Assembly (NCBI GenBank): GCA_019914945.1
Contig: CM034110.1
Span: 5,163,808 to 5,227,807, forward strand
Source of the DNA: Typha latifolia
Taxonomy: Eukaryota; Streptophyta; Magnoliopsida; Poales; Typhaceae
Reading direction: 5' to 3'
DNA: 64,000 bases
Shown: positions 39,801-53,193 of the stretch, piece after piece
How the letters are laid out: each line of letters starts with the position of its first letter
Numbering within the stretch: position 1 is the stretch's first letter
The notes under the pieces: model-generated
What the model was told of the DNA's origin: nothing
Seen by the model: only the letters and a program-made list of their open reading frames with translations
The model's database searches: none
Position numbers and translations under genes: made by a program

Positions 39801-41794
39801 TTTCAAAAAATGAAGGAAGCTGTCCTTTTCATCTGAATATCTTATAATGTAAATGCAAAAAGCATGACCAAGTGCAACATACCAAACCAACCGATAAATT
39901 AGGCAGCAGGCAATAGAGAATTAGAGATGTCCTATAAAACAGCAACCTACTTTTCTAAACCTACCATTTCCTGTAAGCTACCTATGAACTAATCAAATTC
40001 GATGAATAAAAGAAAGGAAGCAATATAGTTACCCTCTGATTGTTTTCTCATAGTTCCACCAGTGCCCAGTGTTAAAGATGAGCACATCAGCATCCTTCCA
40101 TCGGATCGAAGTCCAATCCATCGTATCCAACCTGAGTGTGGTCTTCACCTTCTCATGCACTCCGGCAGGTGCACGACCCTGAACCACTAGAAAAGGGGCT
40201 CTGTAGTACTCAACAGTGCAGTTATAGTCCTTAAATTTGAACACCAAGAATCCCATATGCTTTGTGATGGGGCTGCCATTGACTTCATATATAGAATTCT
40301 TGTCAGGAACGGCAGCAGATAGCATGCAAAGGAGGGATTCCCATTGGTTTCTTCCAATTGAGTCTCCTACAAATACAAGTCTTCTATTTCGCAGCAGTTC
40401 CAGCATCTTTCTAGCATCAAATCTAAGCCAAAAAAATCCTTCTCTCAGAAACATCAAAGATTCGATAGGTGATATCTATGAAGTACTGTGATCATTTATG
40501 TGTATAAAAATTTAAAAGTTGATGAAGGTCTGGATGCAAAATAAAGGAGAAGCCAACCTTTAATGATCTAAAGGAAAAGTCATTAACACACATCCGATAG
40601 TTCACGAGGAAAGACATTGGAAACAAGAGAGTAATCCAGCCAATCAAATAATTCTGAAAAAATTGGCAAAACTTGGCCCTTTTTCTGGATTCAAAGGATT
40701 ATAAAAAAAAAGCGTTTAAAGATCTCGAGTTCCAATAAAGGATGACACGAGGAACCCGATAAAAGGGGTGGATTCTTGGATATAAATATGTCCTCCCTTG
40801 TACTTGTCAACTGTTATATTTTTCAGATCAAAAGGAAGCATTTAAAAACGCCGACACGGACTTCTTGGCCAGCCTGAGAAAAGTAATTAAACCAACCAGA
40901 TTCGAATTCAAACAAAAGAAGCCAAATAAATCCCATGAAAGAAGCCGGAGAAATTAACATTATTTAAAAGTTGCATTTATAGTAGTGATGAAACCTTCAT
41001 GGCGAGTTGATGACGAAAATCCTTAAGATGGAGTTCGGAATTATCCAAGAAAACAACCCAAAAAAAAACTTTTAAATCAACCTCGTCCATAAGTGAAGAA
41101 CATTTACTCAAGGATTCTAGTTCCAAAAGAAGACCCAATTCCAAAATATCACAACCAAACCGTAAAAATCCAAGAGAAAAAAGAACATGTAGTAATGTTA
41201 GTATAAACAATCTTCTTTGTTCCCCCTTATTCTTCTTGTACTCAAGAATTCGAGTTTCAAAAGAAACACATTCCGAAATTATTCTCAAAACCACTAAAAA
41301 GATCACCTTTGGACAAAAATTTGATAAAGTTCCTTCAAAGTAGAAAGCAAGAACCGAAACGAAAAGGATTTCGAAAAGGATATCAAAGGAAAGGGACAAT
41401 AATAATGGCAAGCAAACCTTGGAAGGTTGCAGTGAGATGGTTGCCACCTCCACTTGGTATAGAATCGATCCGGCCTTCCATTCTCCGAGCAGCGAAACCC
41501 CTCGTCCAAGAAAGGACACTCCTTTGATTCATACAACGGATACCTCCCATCCCAAACCCACTCCCCATCGAACCAATCACACCCCAAACCACCGCCACCA
41601 CCGCCACCTTCTTTGTTTCCACTCTCCCTTCCTCCTCCGCCAACCTCCACTCCCAACCCCCACCTCTCTCCCCCAGTCCATAGGAACCCATAGTCCAAGT
41701 TGACCAAGAAGAGGAAGAGCAAGAAGACCACCATGGCCGAGACCAAGAAACATGGCACACCCACATGCTCCAATGGCTTCAAACGCCGCCCCAT
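36837..41794 (-). CDS. Trichome birefringence-like (TBL) protein
   Basis: Four exons, 41794-41418, 40422-40033, 39062-38904 and 37221-36837, all with GT/AG borders, join to 436 residues. TBL proteins are Golgi type II membrane enzymes; characterised members O-acetylate wall polysaccharides such as xylan, mannan or pectin. Seen here: a membrane anchor at residues 13-31, a glycine-rich stem, the PMR5N domain from [17 protein letters not shown] (72-88) to HCNLPR, then the esterase-like domain with the GDS box [13 protein letters not shown] (G145-S147) and the DxxH box DCSHWCLPG (D393, H396), which together supply the Ser-His-Asp triad. Four-Cys pattern and length (430-470 usual) fit the TBL8/10/11 group. 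The CT-rich leader lies at 41890-41930. The acetyl acceptor cannot be told. Confidence 0.94.
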
Positions 41795-42934
41795 GAGGCG
41801 AAGAGAGGAAAAGATGGGTCCTTTCCCCTTCTCCTTCTCTATTGGTGGTAGTTATTGGACTGGTGGTGGTAATATTTATGGAAAGAAGAGATCTTGAGAA
41901 GAGAGAGAGAAAGAGAGAGAGGAGTGAACAAGTAATGGAATGGAGGAGGGAAGGTATATAATTTATTAAATTTTTTTAACGGGCTTTTGTTTGGTAATAA
42001 CAATAACGGAAAATTATATTTTACCCCTCAAAAAATTATCTAATTCTTAATAATCTATACTTTAATGAAATATAATACTTACATGGGGGATAAAAATAAA
42101 TTGAGGCCTACCCTATAAACTACTGTCAATTTCCCTCTAATAATAATTGTTATTTTTGGAGAGTAATTTAATGGAGAGTGAGGAAGGATAGAGGAAGGTT
42201 GGTGTGGACGCAAAGGCAAAAGAAGACTGCATTCATTTCTTTTGTACTCATTTCTTTTATGGCTTCTCTTGTTGTTTATTATGGTAGGCAATGTCCTTTC
42301 TCGATTGTGGAGACCTGAATACTCGATGGTCGTGTGGTGGATTTCAAGAATTTGTCAAATAGCACCCCAGTTTAAGAGGTTTCTACGATTCAGTTCTATT
42401 CTTTTGTGATTTACAACCTCCGATGTACTTTTTTGTAAATATGACTTCTTTAGTTTTTAAATATGCTTCCATTTCTTTTCCTCGATTTGTTAATTTTGAA
42501 CAATTGGAGGGATTGGGTGAGAAAATTCCGCACCCACGTTGGACAGCGATCTTTGGATGAGAGAGACAAAAAAGGGAGCGGGACTCGTCGAAACCCTCTT
42601 TATGTTGTCTTTGGTCAGTTATTTGGACCCCTAAATTTGACCGCAATATGAAACGAACAAAATATGTACATAGTCGAGCATCCAATCTATCAAGTGGGAC
42701 AGAAAGCGGAACAGGTCCAGTTAATTGAACCACAAAATTTAACCCTCAAAAGCTTCTCTTTTTTTTATATTATTAATAGACCTTTCTAAAAAATTTATTT
42801 ACGGATATAACCTTTAAAATTAATGTTTTTTTTTGTATGTGCATAATTTTTAGTTACTTTGGGATAATTATTTTGAAAATTGTCGTAGTAGCTTATGTTA
42901 AAATGAGATATCCTCTTCAAAAAAATTTACATCT
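41795..42934. other. TBL upstream region
   Basis: GA-rich leader at 41895-41935, then AT-rich promoter. An unrecognised minus-strand frame of 116 residues (42383-42733) has no identifiable domain and lies in repetitive-looking sequence, so I do not call it a gene. Confidence 0.5.
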
Positions 42935-44234
42935 CGTCGTCCTCCTTCTTATAACATGTATCGATTCCCCTAGATCAATAGGGCTGACCATTTCTCCCTC
43001 CTTTCTTCTCCTCTAAATCTCATATCTATCCATGCTATCACCACCACGCTCGCCATCATCATATCTAGTAGCCTCTTCATCTATATACATTATAGATCTT
43101 ACCACCCAACTGGCCACCACCATCATCAGACCATATCAATTAGTATTAGAGTCGTCGTTCCTCATACTAAATGCCTACCACTAGATTCATAGTGTCACAC
43201 CCACACAAATTAAGCACATTAATAGCAGCAAAAGCAATGGCACCTCATGATAGCGAAGCCCCCTGTTTACAACCAAACGTGCCTCTTTCGACACGTGATG
43301 GAGAATTTTTGAGATGTATGCGACCATCAAGGGAGCCCTTGTTGCCTACCCCAATGTCAAGGTGACCCCATACGGCTGCCAATCATCATCGACCTCCATC
43401 CAAGTTGTCGATCGAAGACTTTGAAGACTAGGAAAAATACGAGGACCCCGGCACCTCGATGACCCTATCTAAGGGCCATGGTTGTCCGACGCCATGCCCG
43501 AGTAAACCCAAGGAAAGAAGGCCGCCGAGATATGGGATTTCAATGCCGAATGATGTGGCTTGAATTTCACACGTTTGGCAGCGAAGATCATCTTGACTAG
43601 AACTACCACACTAAGTAATTCTTCTCCTATCAAGGGACAGGGAAGCATCACAAAGTACTCTTAGCATTATTCCAATTTGAGGAAGTCATCAAACGGTGGT
43701 ACCAAGTCACCCAAAGAGAGGTCGTTCGACTCATGGAATGAGTTCGTCGATGTTGTATGTATATAGTTTGGTCTAATTGAATACGAAGACTTCTAAGCAA
43801 TACTAACCAAGCTAACCTAAAATGCACTCATTCGAGTGTACCAATAAGAGTGAAAGGGTGAGCAACCTAGCCAACGGTTGGGTGCATGACTCGGCATGAA
43901 AAGTACCTTCATTAGCAGCTTTCGACAGGACACCCAAGCGGAGGTGAAAGCCGTCGACCACAGATCTTGCTAGAGGCTTTCACTATGGCTCAAATGATGG
44001 ACGAGAAGATAAGGGAGCTTTAAAACATGGCGCAGAGTGAATGAATAGCAATGAAGGCAAGGAACCCACCTCAATTAATGGCGGCCACACTTGTCCCTGA
44101 GAGGGGACTAATGCGGCTAGTAAGGAATCGCTCGCCTCACACTAAGGCTTCTTCTAGAGGTTAGGGGGCTCTTGACAGCCCCTATTCATCGACTAACACT
44201 AGCTTAGGTGGAGGAACGAAGGGCGATAGGGTCG

Positions 44235-44540
44235 TGCTTCTACCATGATGAGAGATACACACCAAGGCACAAATGTGCCTAATCAATGGCCTCGATAATG
44301 CTATTGGGAGAAACAAAGGAAGATGAAGATAATGGACTAGCGGAGGATAATGTAGATGAAGAGTCCACTATTCGAGAGGCACTGGAGGATAACAAGGAAG
44401 TCCATGCCAAGATTTTCTTATATGATTATGCTAGTTCTGCCACACTGAAGGCTCTTCTGGTTAACACCACTGTGAAGAAGAATATAGTATAGATATTCAT
44501 TAACACTAGAAGCACTCACAATTTCTTGGATGAGCGCCTG
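44235..44540 (+). pseudogene. Ty3 gag knuckle and protease remnant
   Basis: CFYHDERYTPRHKC keeps the spacing of a CCHC knuckle but has lost the second cysteine. The next frame carries an acidic run (DEDNGLAEDNVDEES) and INTRSTHNFLDE near 44500-44535, where a Ty3 protease has its catalytic DSG; here the aspartate is asparagine and the glycine is arginine. Nonfunctional. Confidence 0.75.
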
Positions 44541-44992
44541 ATATGAAAGATTGGATTGACATGAAAGATGATCTCGAGCTTCGATGTGATGATTTGAGAT
44601 GACGCCACTTTGAGAGCGGAGAGCATTTGCCGTAATGCCATGGTAAATTGAAGATTCAAGAACACTTATTGACATTAAACTTTCATCTGTTGACTCTTTG
44701 GTGAGTAGATATTGTGATTTGCACCCAATAGCACTATAGTTTGAGTACGATCACCTTTAACTTCACAAAGATATGGATGAATTTCAAAGCTAAACGATTG
44801 ACATGTGAGGTTTGATGGGAATCAACACCAAATCAGTGCCACCTTATGGTAGAGGGTAGGGCTGCTTAAGCCACCTTGGACAGTGATGGATATGTTGAAA
44901 TTGCCACGCCCATTAATAACTTCACCCGAGCCAATAGGACTGCTTCCCTGATTTCTCACTTTGAGAATAAGGTGAGTGGAAACATGATAGAG

Positions 44993-45650
44993 TGATGTGA
45001 TTTAAACTCAATCGGGTCACCTCATAGGGGGGCATTGGGTTTGCTAAAACAAAATCGCTTATTTAGGTATAGTTGTTTATTAGTTTTGGAGGATTTCTAG
45101 CCTCAGGTTGGGACATTCAAATGCCTTGAGGGTCACTCAAATAGCCTCATGACACTGCAAGTCGAGTGCAATCTTCATCTAGGCATTTAAATGCCCGATA
45201 AGGCGTTTGAATGCCCAATGCCGATCTCAGTCGGAATATGTATATTTTCAATGTTTGTTTGATTTAGGGTTAACCTTTATATATGTGGAGAGCAATCTAA
45301 TCTAGGGTATTATTAAAAAAATAATTGATTTGTCGCTATCTCTATTTTCTCACCTTTATCTCTTCTCTCTCGATCTTCCTCCCGTTTATTCAACCTAATC
45401 ATCGTCCACCGCCAAGATCGTTGTCCTCCTCCCTCTATCATCTTTTGATATCCCTGGACCCACAGGGTCAGCCATTTCTCCCTCATCATTTTCTCTATAT
45501 CTCATATCTATGTACACCATCATCATCACCCTTGCCATTATCATCACCATCACCATCACCCTTGCCATCATCATCACCATCAACCCATCTATCTACACCT
45601 TGTAAATCTTACCACTCATATGCCCACCACCATCATCATAAATATACCCC
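44993..45650 (+). repeat. 3' LTR of old Ty3 element
   Basis: Starts TGATGTGATTTAAAC immediately after the pol tail. 45112-45220 has decayed motif copies (ATTCAAATGCC, GCATTTAAATGCC, GCGTTTGAATGCC) and a TATA box TTATATATG follows at about 45277. A run of ATCACCATC repeats (45520-45595) follows. The right end is not clear. Confidence 0.65.
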
Positions 45651-48439
45651 TAGGATCGGATTATCTAAATAAGCTAAATTAAAATTGAACTAAACCGTAC
45701 GAGAGTAAATTGTAATTCACCCTACATAAGTATACTATTATAATACGACTGCATTAGTGCATTATCCAAAACATCCTTATAAATCATTATTGGAGCTCAG
45801 CGACTAAGTTTTACCAACTCATGATAAAGGTCATAGGTTCAACTCTGCCTCCCGGACACATTATGGTTGACAATTTTGAATTGAAAAGCTTAACATTTAT
45901 AATTTGGTCTGAATCATAGAGAGCGTTAAGTGTTTAAATTAAAGTAAAATGAGCTAAATTAAAATTAAAATAAATCATAGGAGGGTAAAGTATAATTACC
46001 CTAAGTTTACTATTACAATATTACAGCATGAGTGAATTATCCAACACATTCTTACAAATCATTACTGTAGCTCCACGATTGACTTCTTACCACTCCCCCC
46101 CCTTGACACATTTATGAATAATTTTTCTTAGATTTTTCATCAGAGCTTTATGCATTATTGCATAGTTTGGATTCTAGTCCTTTTGTCTAAGTATATGATT
46201 AAAAAAATAATACAAATTCTTACATAAACATTTTCTCTTATAAAAATATATTAAAAATTACAATGAGCATTCTCAACTCAAACAAGTTGACCATAGTGTT
46301 ACGTGTAGCTTCACTTTTCTCAAACTGCACTCCACATAGAATTAGTTGTAATTGGATCTAAGCAACTAATTAGATGAATGATTGCGTGGTTCAAATGGCT
46401 TAATTGTTGAAACTAGGACTTTAATTATTTTTTATTATGGATCGTTTACCAAATTCAAAGTCAACAGTTTTTGTCCCTTGATCGAGACAAATTACATTGT
46501 TTTCCAAAGATTAGATATGATTAAAATACTTAATTGATATATATATATATATATATATTATTATATTATATATATGGTTATCATATTTACTATTTCTTTT
46601 CTAAGATCACATTAGGTTTCACTTCTCTCTTACAAAAAGAAAAGGGTAAAATTTGCACTCGCTCTAAGCCAAATTCTAATAATTTGATAATTAGTTCTAT
46701 GCCAAATTTTGGACTTGTTATAATGTCTATCCTCATTTTTATAATATGATGATTAGTTCTAAGTATTACATGTTTTTATTCTTTTAATCATTTTACAAGT
46801 TAAACCTTAAAGCCTTATTCAATTTAGGCTTAGACTTGAATTGAACTCACCTTGAAATAGGCCCAAATTGGGCTCGTTTAAAGCTCGATCTCGAACAAAG
46901 CTCGTTAGCTCAAATTCTATCAAGCTAGTTAGGCCCGAACATAATTTCCGAACTTGATCAGACTCAGGCTCAATCAATCTCGGCTCCTTTACACCCCTAA
47001 TCTTGCATCTAATTTTTCAAACTACTTTGAATATCACATTTAGAGTAAGTGATTAAACAGTAGACTAACTTTTGCCTGCATCTAGTTGATAGATTTCTTG
47101 AGTGCGTTAGTGAAACAAGAAGAACCCAATCTTTGCCTCACGTCATGAGAAACTTGCAACTAATTGGACCACCATTTATTCCAATGCCTCTATCTTATCC
47201 AAGTGAATAAGTAACTTATTCCACTTTTTGGATGGCTTGTTGTGGTCTCCTATTCTTGACTTGAGCTGCTCAACTACCCACTTATTCCTATTTGAAATTC
47301 TCATCTTTTCTCTCATTTGTTATGTTGACAGGCCCATATGAATTAGACAAGTATGCAAGACTAGTTCAAGGACCTATTCTGAGGTGGAATAATCTAATTC
47401 AATCCATCAACCTAGCCTACCAAAAGTAATTGCAACTACTTATCATTGAGTGGATAAAGATGAGAGAGGAGATAGTAGTGGTAGTGCTTAAGGTGGATAG
47501 AAGGTGAGATAAGGGAACATATGCTTGACAACACCAGTAGTGGATACAAGAGGAGCTAAGGAGGATGATGGGGAGTGACAAAAGATGAAAGAGTTGAATG
47601 TGATGTTGAAGATGTGAAAGATTTTAGGAGAAAAGGATGAGATGGTGATGTGTTTGGTCTCTATGTACATCATTTTCGACAATTAATAGTATGTCTAAGG
47701 TTTTTTTTATGCACATTTTGTTATGATAGAATGCACACAGCAGAGTTTATTATTACAAATTAAAAAGATCAAATATAGTTAAATTATAAATTTTCTTATA
47801 ATAGGGTTGAAGTCATAATACATGCTGTATATATTTTTATAATTCAATAAATAAACAAAGTCTGCAAATGAGTTTAAATTAAGTATAATAGGGTTAAAGT
47901 TGCAAAATTTGGGATTTGAACTTAGATAAGTACACTCATTTAATATGAGCCTCTTTTATGGTTTTTGAGCACTATTCTATTGGCAAATCAACACAATCTA
48001 TTTAATAAACATAGGGTGTTCATATTCAATATTTAGTTGAGATGGTTAAAGTGTTACAGAAAATAAATTAGTGAGTCATTGTGAGAATTAATGATAATAA
48101 TTTAGAGATCTATGATGTGATTCGGGTCAGACCGGACAACCTTGTGGACATTAGGCTCATGGCTTGAGTCATTTATTTAGCTAGTTGTTTAATTCAACAT
48201 TAGATTTAGTTTAAATTCAACTTGTGTTAATCAATTTAGTTTGTTGATGGATTTGATACAGTTTGGTTAATAATTACAGTTTGAGTTAACCGTTTAGCCT
48301 CTAGTATATAATGTGAAGTACAACTTGTATTAAACATGAATTGAGAACTAATCATTCCCCTAATCTCTCCTCTCATCTTTGACCTAGCCTCCTGATATGA
48401 TAAGGTCGGTCCGAATCATAGGCAGTTCTGCATAGATCG
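45651..48439. other. AT-rich intergenic with transposon scraps
   Basis: 46536-46575 is a TA microsatellite. 46815-47005 has GAGCTCG/AGCTCGTT-type repeats and ends TTTACACCCCTAAT, typical of the end of a non-autonomous hAT element. Two stretches (45660-45780 and 45950-46060) are related to each other. No gene is seen. Confidence 0.5.
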
Positions 48440-48610
48440 AGGATAATATTGATGCTAAAAATTATGAAACTAATTCGAGTGGTTTCATGACTTTTCGATC
48501 TACAACTTTAGTATTCAAATTATTGTCAGAATTGTAGTCTACATAGATAAAAATAGCTCATACCCTTCAATAATGGTTTTTGGACAGATTTTGCAGTATG
48601 CTCCCTAAAT
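48440..48610. mobile_element. Fragment related to the right-hand Ty3 LTR
   Basis: AAATTATGAAACTAATT...ATCTACAACTTTAGTATT follows the same order as 60100-60160 and 63610-63680 in the minus-strand Ty3 LTRs. No ends or internal domain. Confidence 0.45.
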
Positions 48611-48774
48611 TTTATTAGTTTTGAATATAAAATATAATAACACTTAAAATATTATACAATATTATAATATTTAAAATATTTTTTTTACTATAAAATATGT
48701 AGGATTAAATGTAAAAAGAAAGAATTAATAAACTAATATTTTACATAAGCTTAAAGAGTAAATGGTTAGTAGAC

Positions 48775-48930
48775 CTAGACATGATCATTAGGCCCGACCT
48801 ACCCAAACTCGGCCCAAACCCGCCTAGTTTTAGCCGGGCTCAGCCCGACCCGAGCTCAATTTAGGCCCGGCTCGACCCGAGCCCGATATGGTAGTGGGCG
48901 GCATGGGCTAGGCCTTTGCCCGCCCATAAT
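48775..48930. mobile_element. CGGGCC-rich transposon end, probable hAT type
   Basis: GGCCCGAC, GCCCGACCCGAGC and GGCCCGGC motifs in both orientations crowd about 130 bases, a pattern usual near hAT ends. Terminal repeats were not defined. Confidence 0.4.
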
Positions 48931-51290
48931 GTATACATATTGAGGGCATGAATAAAATGAAGATGAAGGCCTCCATTGGAGCTCTCGTTTTCTTTTCTTT
49001 TCTTTGATTTAAAGTTTTAGAAACCATTTAATTCGTTATTAAAATGATGCACTTCATGGAGATCCCTTTAAATTTGGAACCTATAAAGTTAGGGCTTCTC
49101 TTTGAAGTTGATTAGCTACCCTAGCCATGTTTAGTTACCAAACACTTCAATGTAACTCTATGAAGTTGCTTAGGGACCCTAGTCATGTTCATTTACCAAA
49201 TACTTCAGCCTATTTAACCAAGTTCAAAATCAAATAGAGAAGAGAGAAAATATAAAAGAGCATGAGTTTGAAAAATTTTCAAATTATAAAATGGAGCAAA
49301 TTGCATCGTAAAACAATATTTTAGGTTTTTGTTGCTCTTACCTGTTCTACTTTTATTTTGCAGTTACACCCAACTTTGTTCAAAATGCCAAAATTACTAT
49401 TGCACCGTATAGATCTTATAATCTTTATAAAGTATATAAAAAAAAATTTCTACTTCTCTCTCTTCTCTGACGTTAAAAATTAATATATTTTAATTTTTTT
49501 TCTCAACTGCCAAAATTTCTAATGTGGTGAGAAAAAAATTATCTTAACATACTAAAGCAGCCTCCAAATAAAATATTGGAACAAAAAGATTAAATGTAAG
49601 TTTATAATTTTACTATAACTATGTAGGTTGATGAAAATTTAAACTAAATCTTTCTTAGAGACTTGAATTATACCTATATTAATTTATAATAGCGCTTTGA
49701 AATATTAGTTATTTGGAAACTATTTTTAGTAATCTACGAATATTTGAGATAAGAAATGAATCCAAATTTTCAGATAATTGATGCTTCTAATCTAATTTAT
49801 CTACTGTCTTTTTCGGGATGGATAATGGGCTTAAAATTGTCTGTCTATTTTCATCATCCAGCGGCAGTTTGTTTAGGGTTCCAAACTCAATGTTGGCAAC
49901 TAAACACAGGGTTGTACTCATTGCATGGCTTAACCCAACACCTTACAATAAGGCAGACCTAAGTCAAGGTAACCCTTCTGGTTTAAGTCCATTCAACTGC
50001 GCCAGTGAAAAGAACAATAGTAGTCGAAATAATTTTTAATATTATCTTGTATTTATACTTTACTATTATTTTATGCTAGTAAATTATGTGAAAGCATTCC
50101 TTTCTATACATAAATTAATTTTATGCCCTATGAGTTGTGATTATTTGTATATTTTTTTTGGTTTGTAATAAGATATGTAATATGGGTGTAAAATTATATT
50201 TGATTATAATACTTAATGGTAATATCATTTAATTTGGTATGGATGCATTACAACTTATTAAGTGGTGTGAAATATAAAAAGAATACAAATTTTGTAGTAC
50301 ATACTTCCAATGTCATTTTATGGGTTTCATAAATATATTGATGGAGTTCATGGGTATATATTTCTGATCCATAATTACTCACTCAAAAAATAATCTATAT
50401 ACATAATAGATAAATATATTGATGGAATTTAAGCCAAGTCACATTTGCTCCAAACTACCGTGCTAAGATAACTAATGCATCACTTGATAACTCTTCCACA
50501 ACAAAGTATTATTAAAGGAAATAGCCCAAGTATTGATTTGTTGTAATTAAATTGCATTTGGAACTATTTGAATTTTGGAGTATATATGAAACATGATTTT
50601 TTTCGTTCATTTTTAAACAATTGAATTATTTTTAATAAGTAAGAGAGGGATACTTTCACCTTCATAATAAAAAAATATATTTTATGCTCATCCACTCTTA
50701 TAGCACTTTTTATATAGAAATGACTATAACATAGCGATGCAGAGGTAAAATTTTTAGCTAAAGTTTTAATTAGAGAGGTGAAAAGGAGGGAGTATGTTGA
50801 AGAATTCTAGGTTAAACTTTAAAAATTTAATAAGTTTTCTTACGTTGCTGTAAGGGAAAATTATAGAAGAAATATATAATTTATCTCTCCATTCGTGCCT
50901 CTTTCTCTTTTTATGTAATTTTGTTTTTTAATACTTGATAGAAGTAAGGCATTATGATCGATTTATAGTTAAAATGGGCAAATATGCATAGAAAAACTAA
51001 AATGGATAAGAATGCAAAAGTGTAAATTATATTAGTTTACTGTGCAAATCACTCCCTAAAATGCCCATCATTTAATTCTTTCTATAAATTTAATAATAAT
51101 ATTTTGATATTGATATCATTAATTTTCTCTCCAAAATCAGCATTTTTACTATGTCACATCACAACAAAGTAATAATATAATCAATACTTTCACTATTTTT
51201 AATTTTTCTCTGAGATGAATATATTTTCTAATACGATTCGTTTCACTATTGGCTCCACGCGTGATATTGGGTTCATTGGGATGAGCCTAT
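48931..51290. other. AT-rich intergenic, no gene seen
   Basis: No long open frame, no repeat structure recognised by eye beyond short A/T runs. Confidence 0.5.
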
Positions 51291-52399
51291 TTATCTAGCT
51301 GAGTTTGTTAGTAGCAATAAAATCATTTTTGTCGGGGCGCGTTCGAACGTACGGACCGCATTCGAATGGGGGTGCGAACGCCTGCACAACGTTCACAAAA
51401 ACAGAGAACACAAATGATGCGTTAAAATGGAATTGGGTCGTTCGAATGCCTACACAACGTTCGCATTGACAGAGAACGGAAATTCCGCATTCGAACGTGA
51501 TTAGGCGCGTTCAAACGCACCGTGGCGAAAGTATGGGTTTTGTTAGGATTTGTTAGGGTTGTTTGGAGTTGTTTAACTTAGTTGAGGAGTTCTTAGGGTG
51601 AGCCTCTAAATATATGTGGAGGAAACTCTAATTGGAGTTTTATGATGATAATTGATTGGCTTTGACCTTTATCCCCTTCTCTACTTGTCTCTAGCCATTG
51701 GCGCCCTCTCCCTCCTCCCTTCTTACAACACCCAAGTTTTTGTTCGACCTCTTCTTGTAACAACCCAACCTTAAAAAGAAAAGGGCACGACTATGGTCGG
51801 CCTCGTGCCCATGCAAGTTGCATGAGCAGCTTGTGTGTGTTGGCAGGGGGGGGGGGTGCCACGCGCCCCAGCTGTTGTTGCCGCAGCCAAACCGGCTGCC
51901 GCTAGCTGGCTGGGGCAGGCCCCGCCGCCGCTGTCATCTCCACCATAGCCTCTCTCTCTCTATCTGTTTCCCTCTCATTCTCTCTCCTTCTCAAATGCTC
52001 TCTCTCTCGTTCCTCTCTCTTAAACTTCCCCATCTCGGTATGCTGACGCCGGCCACTTCGGACCATCGTCGTGGCTTTCACCGACGTGCTACCGACACCA
52101 GTGAGCCTCCTCCTCCTCCTCCTTCCTCATCTTCCTTCTTCTCTCTCTTCCTCTCTCTTTCTCTATTTCTCTCTATCTCTCTCTCTTTCTCTACTACCAT
52201 CTTCTTCGACCAGCCGTCGCCGAGAAGCGACCGGTGCTCCCTCATCCCCTCCCTTCTCTTCTCTCCCTCTACCTCTCTGTCTCTCTCCCTCCCTCTCTGT
52301 CTCTCTTTCTCTCTCTCTTTCTCTCTCTCTCTCGGGTTCATCGGAATAGAGCTGCCAGCAAGAGGCCAGCCGCTGGCTGGCTAGCAGCGGCCAAGCCCC

Positions 52400-53190
52400 T
52401 GATACGATTCGGACTTCACCGACGTCGTCTCGAGCATGGATTCACTTTAGGAGTGTTTTTATTTCATGTTTTAGTGTTTAATTTCCATTAAAATAGGTTT
52501 TCTGTAAGTCGCGTTCGAACGCGGGTGGAGTGAGTTCGAACGCGGTCGGCGAAAATTATGTTTTAGGGTTAATGTGAGTTGTTGGTTAGCCTATAAAAGG
52601 ATGTGTAGGGCAACCAAAATTATCATTGATTATTGAGATTGAGTTTTGCCTTGCCTCCTTCGTCTTCTTCGCTCCCGTTCTCTCAATCCCCGGCGACGCC
52701 GCTTCTAACCTCCCTCGTCCGGCTAATCACCCTAGTCCCTTAGGGGTGGCCCTCTTCTCCCCCTTCGTCCAATCTATCCAACACTTGTCCTAACCTTTCC
52801 ATCAATCATAACCCATCCACCACCACTTTTTCACCGGTGCCACCCGATTAACGCCGGTCCTCCACCAACCATCATTACCTAGGATCTCGTGCCTCTATCC
52901 ACGAATCGAAAATAGAGCATCCTGACGTTCATCCACTAAACGGACGATATCTCGAGATCCACAACTCCGATTCGCCTGAAACTAGATTTGTTAGAAATAT
53001 ATTTTCTAGGGTAACAACATATCAAACTTTCACATCGATCCAACGGCGGAATATTTTGGGATCTTATTTCAAAGTTCCGTGCAAGATCTAGTCCAGATCT
53101 GAGAATCGGAAGAGATCGATCTTTAGCCCCAAAGGAGAGATCGTATCAAGCTGGTATCAGAGCTCCATAGCCAGAGGTGTGATCGTATCA
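52400..53190 (+). repeat. 5' LTR of nested Ty3 element
   Basis: Contains two TTCGAACGC motifs (52511-52545) 46 bases ahead of a TATA box CTATAAAAGG (52591-52600). Its last 52 bases contain a 42-base unit that includes a primer-site copy (53152-53164) before the terminal GATCGTATCA. Confidence 0.92.
52591..52600 (+). promoter_or_regulatory. TATA box of nested Ty3 5' LTR
   Basis: CTATAAAAGG, repeated in the 3' LTR at 55607-55616. Transcription of the element would begin about 30 bases downstream. Confidence 0.75.
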
Positions 53191-53193
53191 AGC

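Larger units (their letters stand above)
42935..45650 (+). mobile_element. Old Ty3 element, decayed
   Basis: Part of the 5' LTR (42935-43138) resembles the 3' LTR (44993-about 45650): both carry the block TTTCTCCCTC...CTCATATCTAT...CACCA. The primer site is a decayed TAGTATTAGAGTC near 43141. Then follow gag fragments, a zinc knuckle (44235-44277), a protease remnant and a pol tail (HFENKVSGNMIE at 44958-44992) directly before the 3' LTR. Reverse transcriptase and integrase are absent. Stop codons are frequent, so the copy is old. Confidence 0.75.

Noticed and set aside
40977..41519. 180-residue hydrophobic minus-strand frame
   Set aside because: Reads from TBL exon 1 in a shifted frame through intron 1; no family resemblance.
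42383..42733. 116-residue minus-strand frame
   Set aside because: No recognisable domain, no splice or promoter support, next to transposon-derived sequence.
45520..45595. ATCACCATC repeats as a CRISPR-like or coding repeat
   Set aside because: Simple low-complexity repeat in a decayed LTR, no spacers, plant DNA.
51818..52491. Open frames rich in Ser/Leu or Arg/Glu
   Set aside because: CT-rich LTR sequence, interrupted by the nested element at 52400.
53152..53164. Second TGGTATCAGAGC as the start of another element's internal region
   Set aside because: The same copy occurs before the final GATCGTATCA in the 3' LTR, which then meets the target duplication, so it belongs to the LTR.
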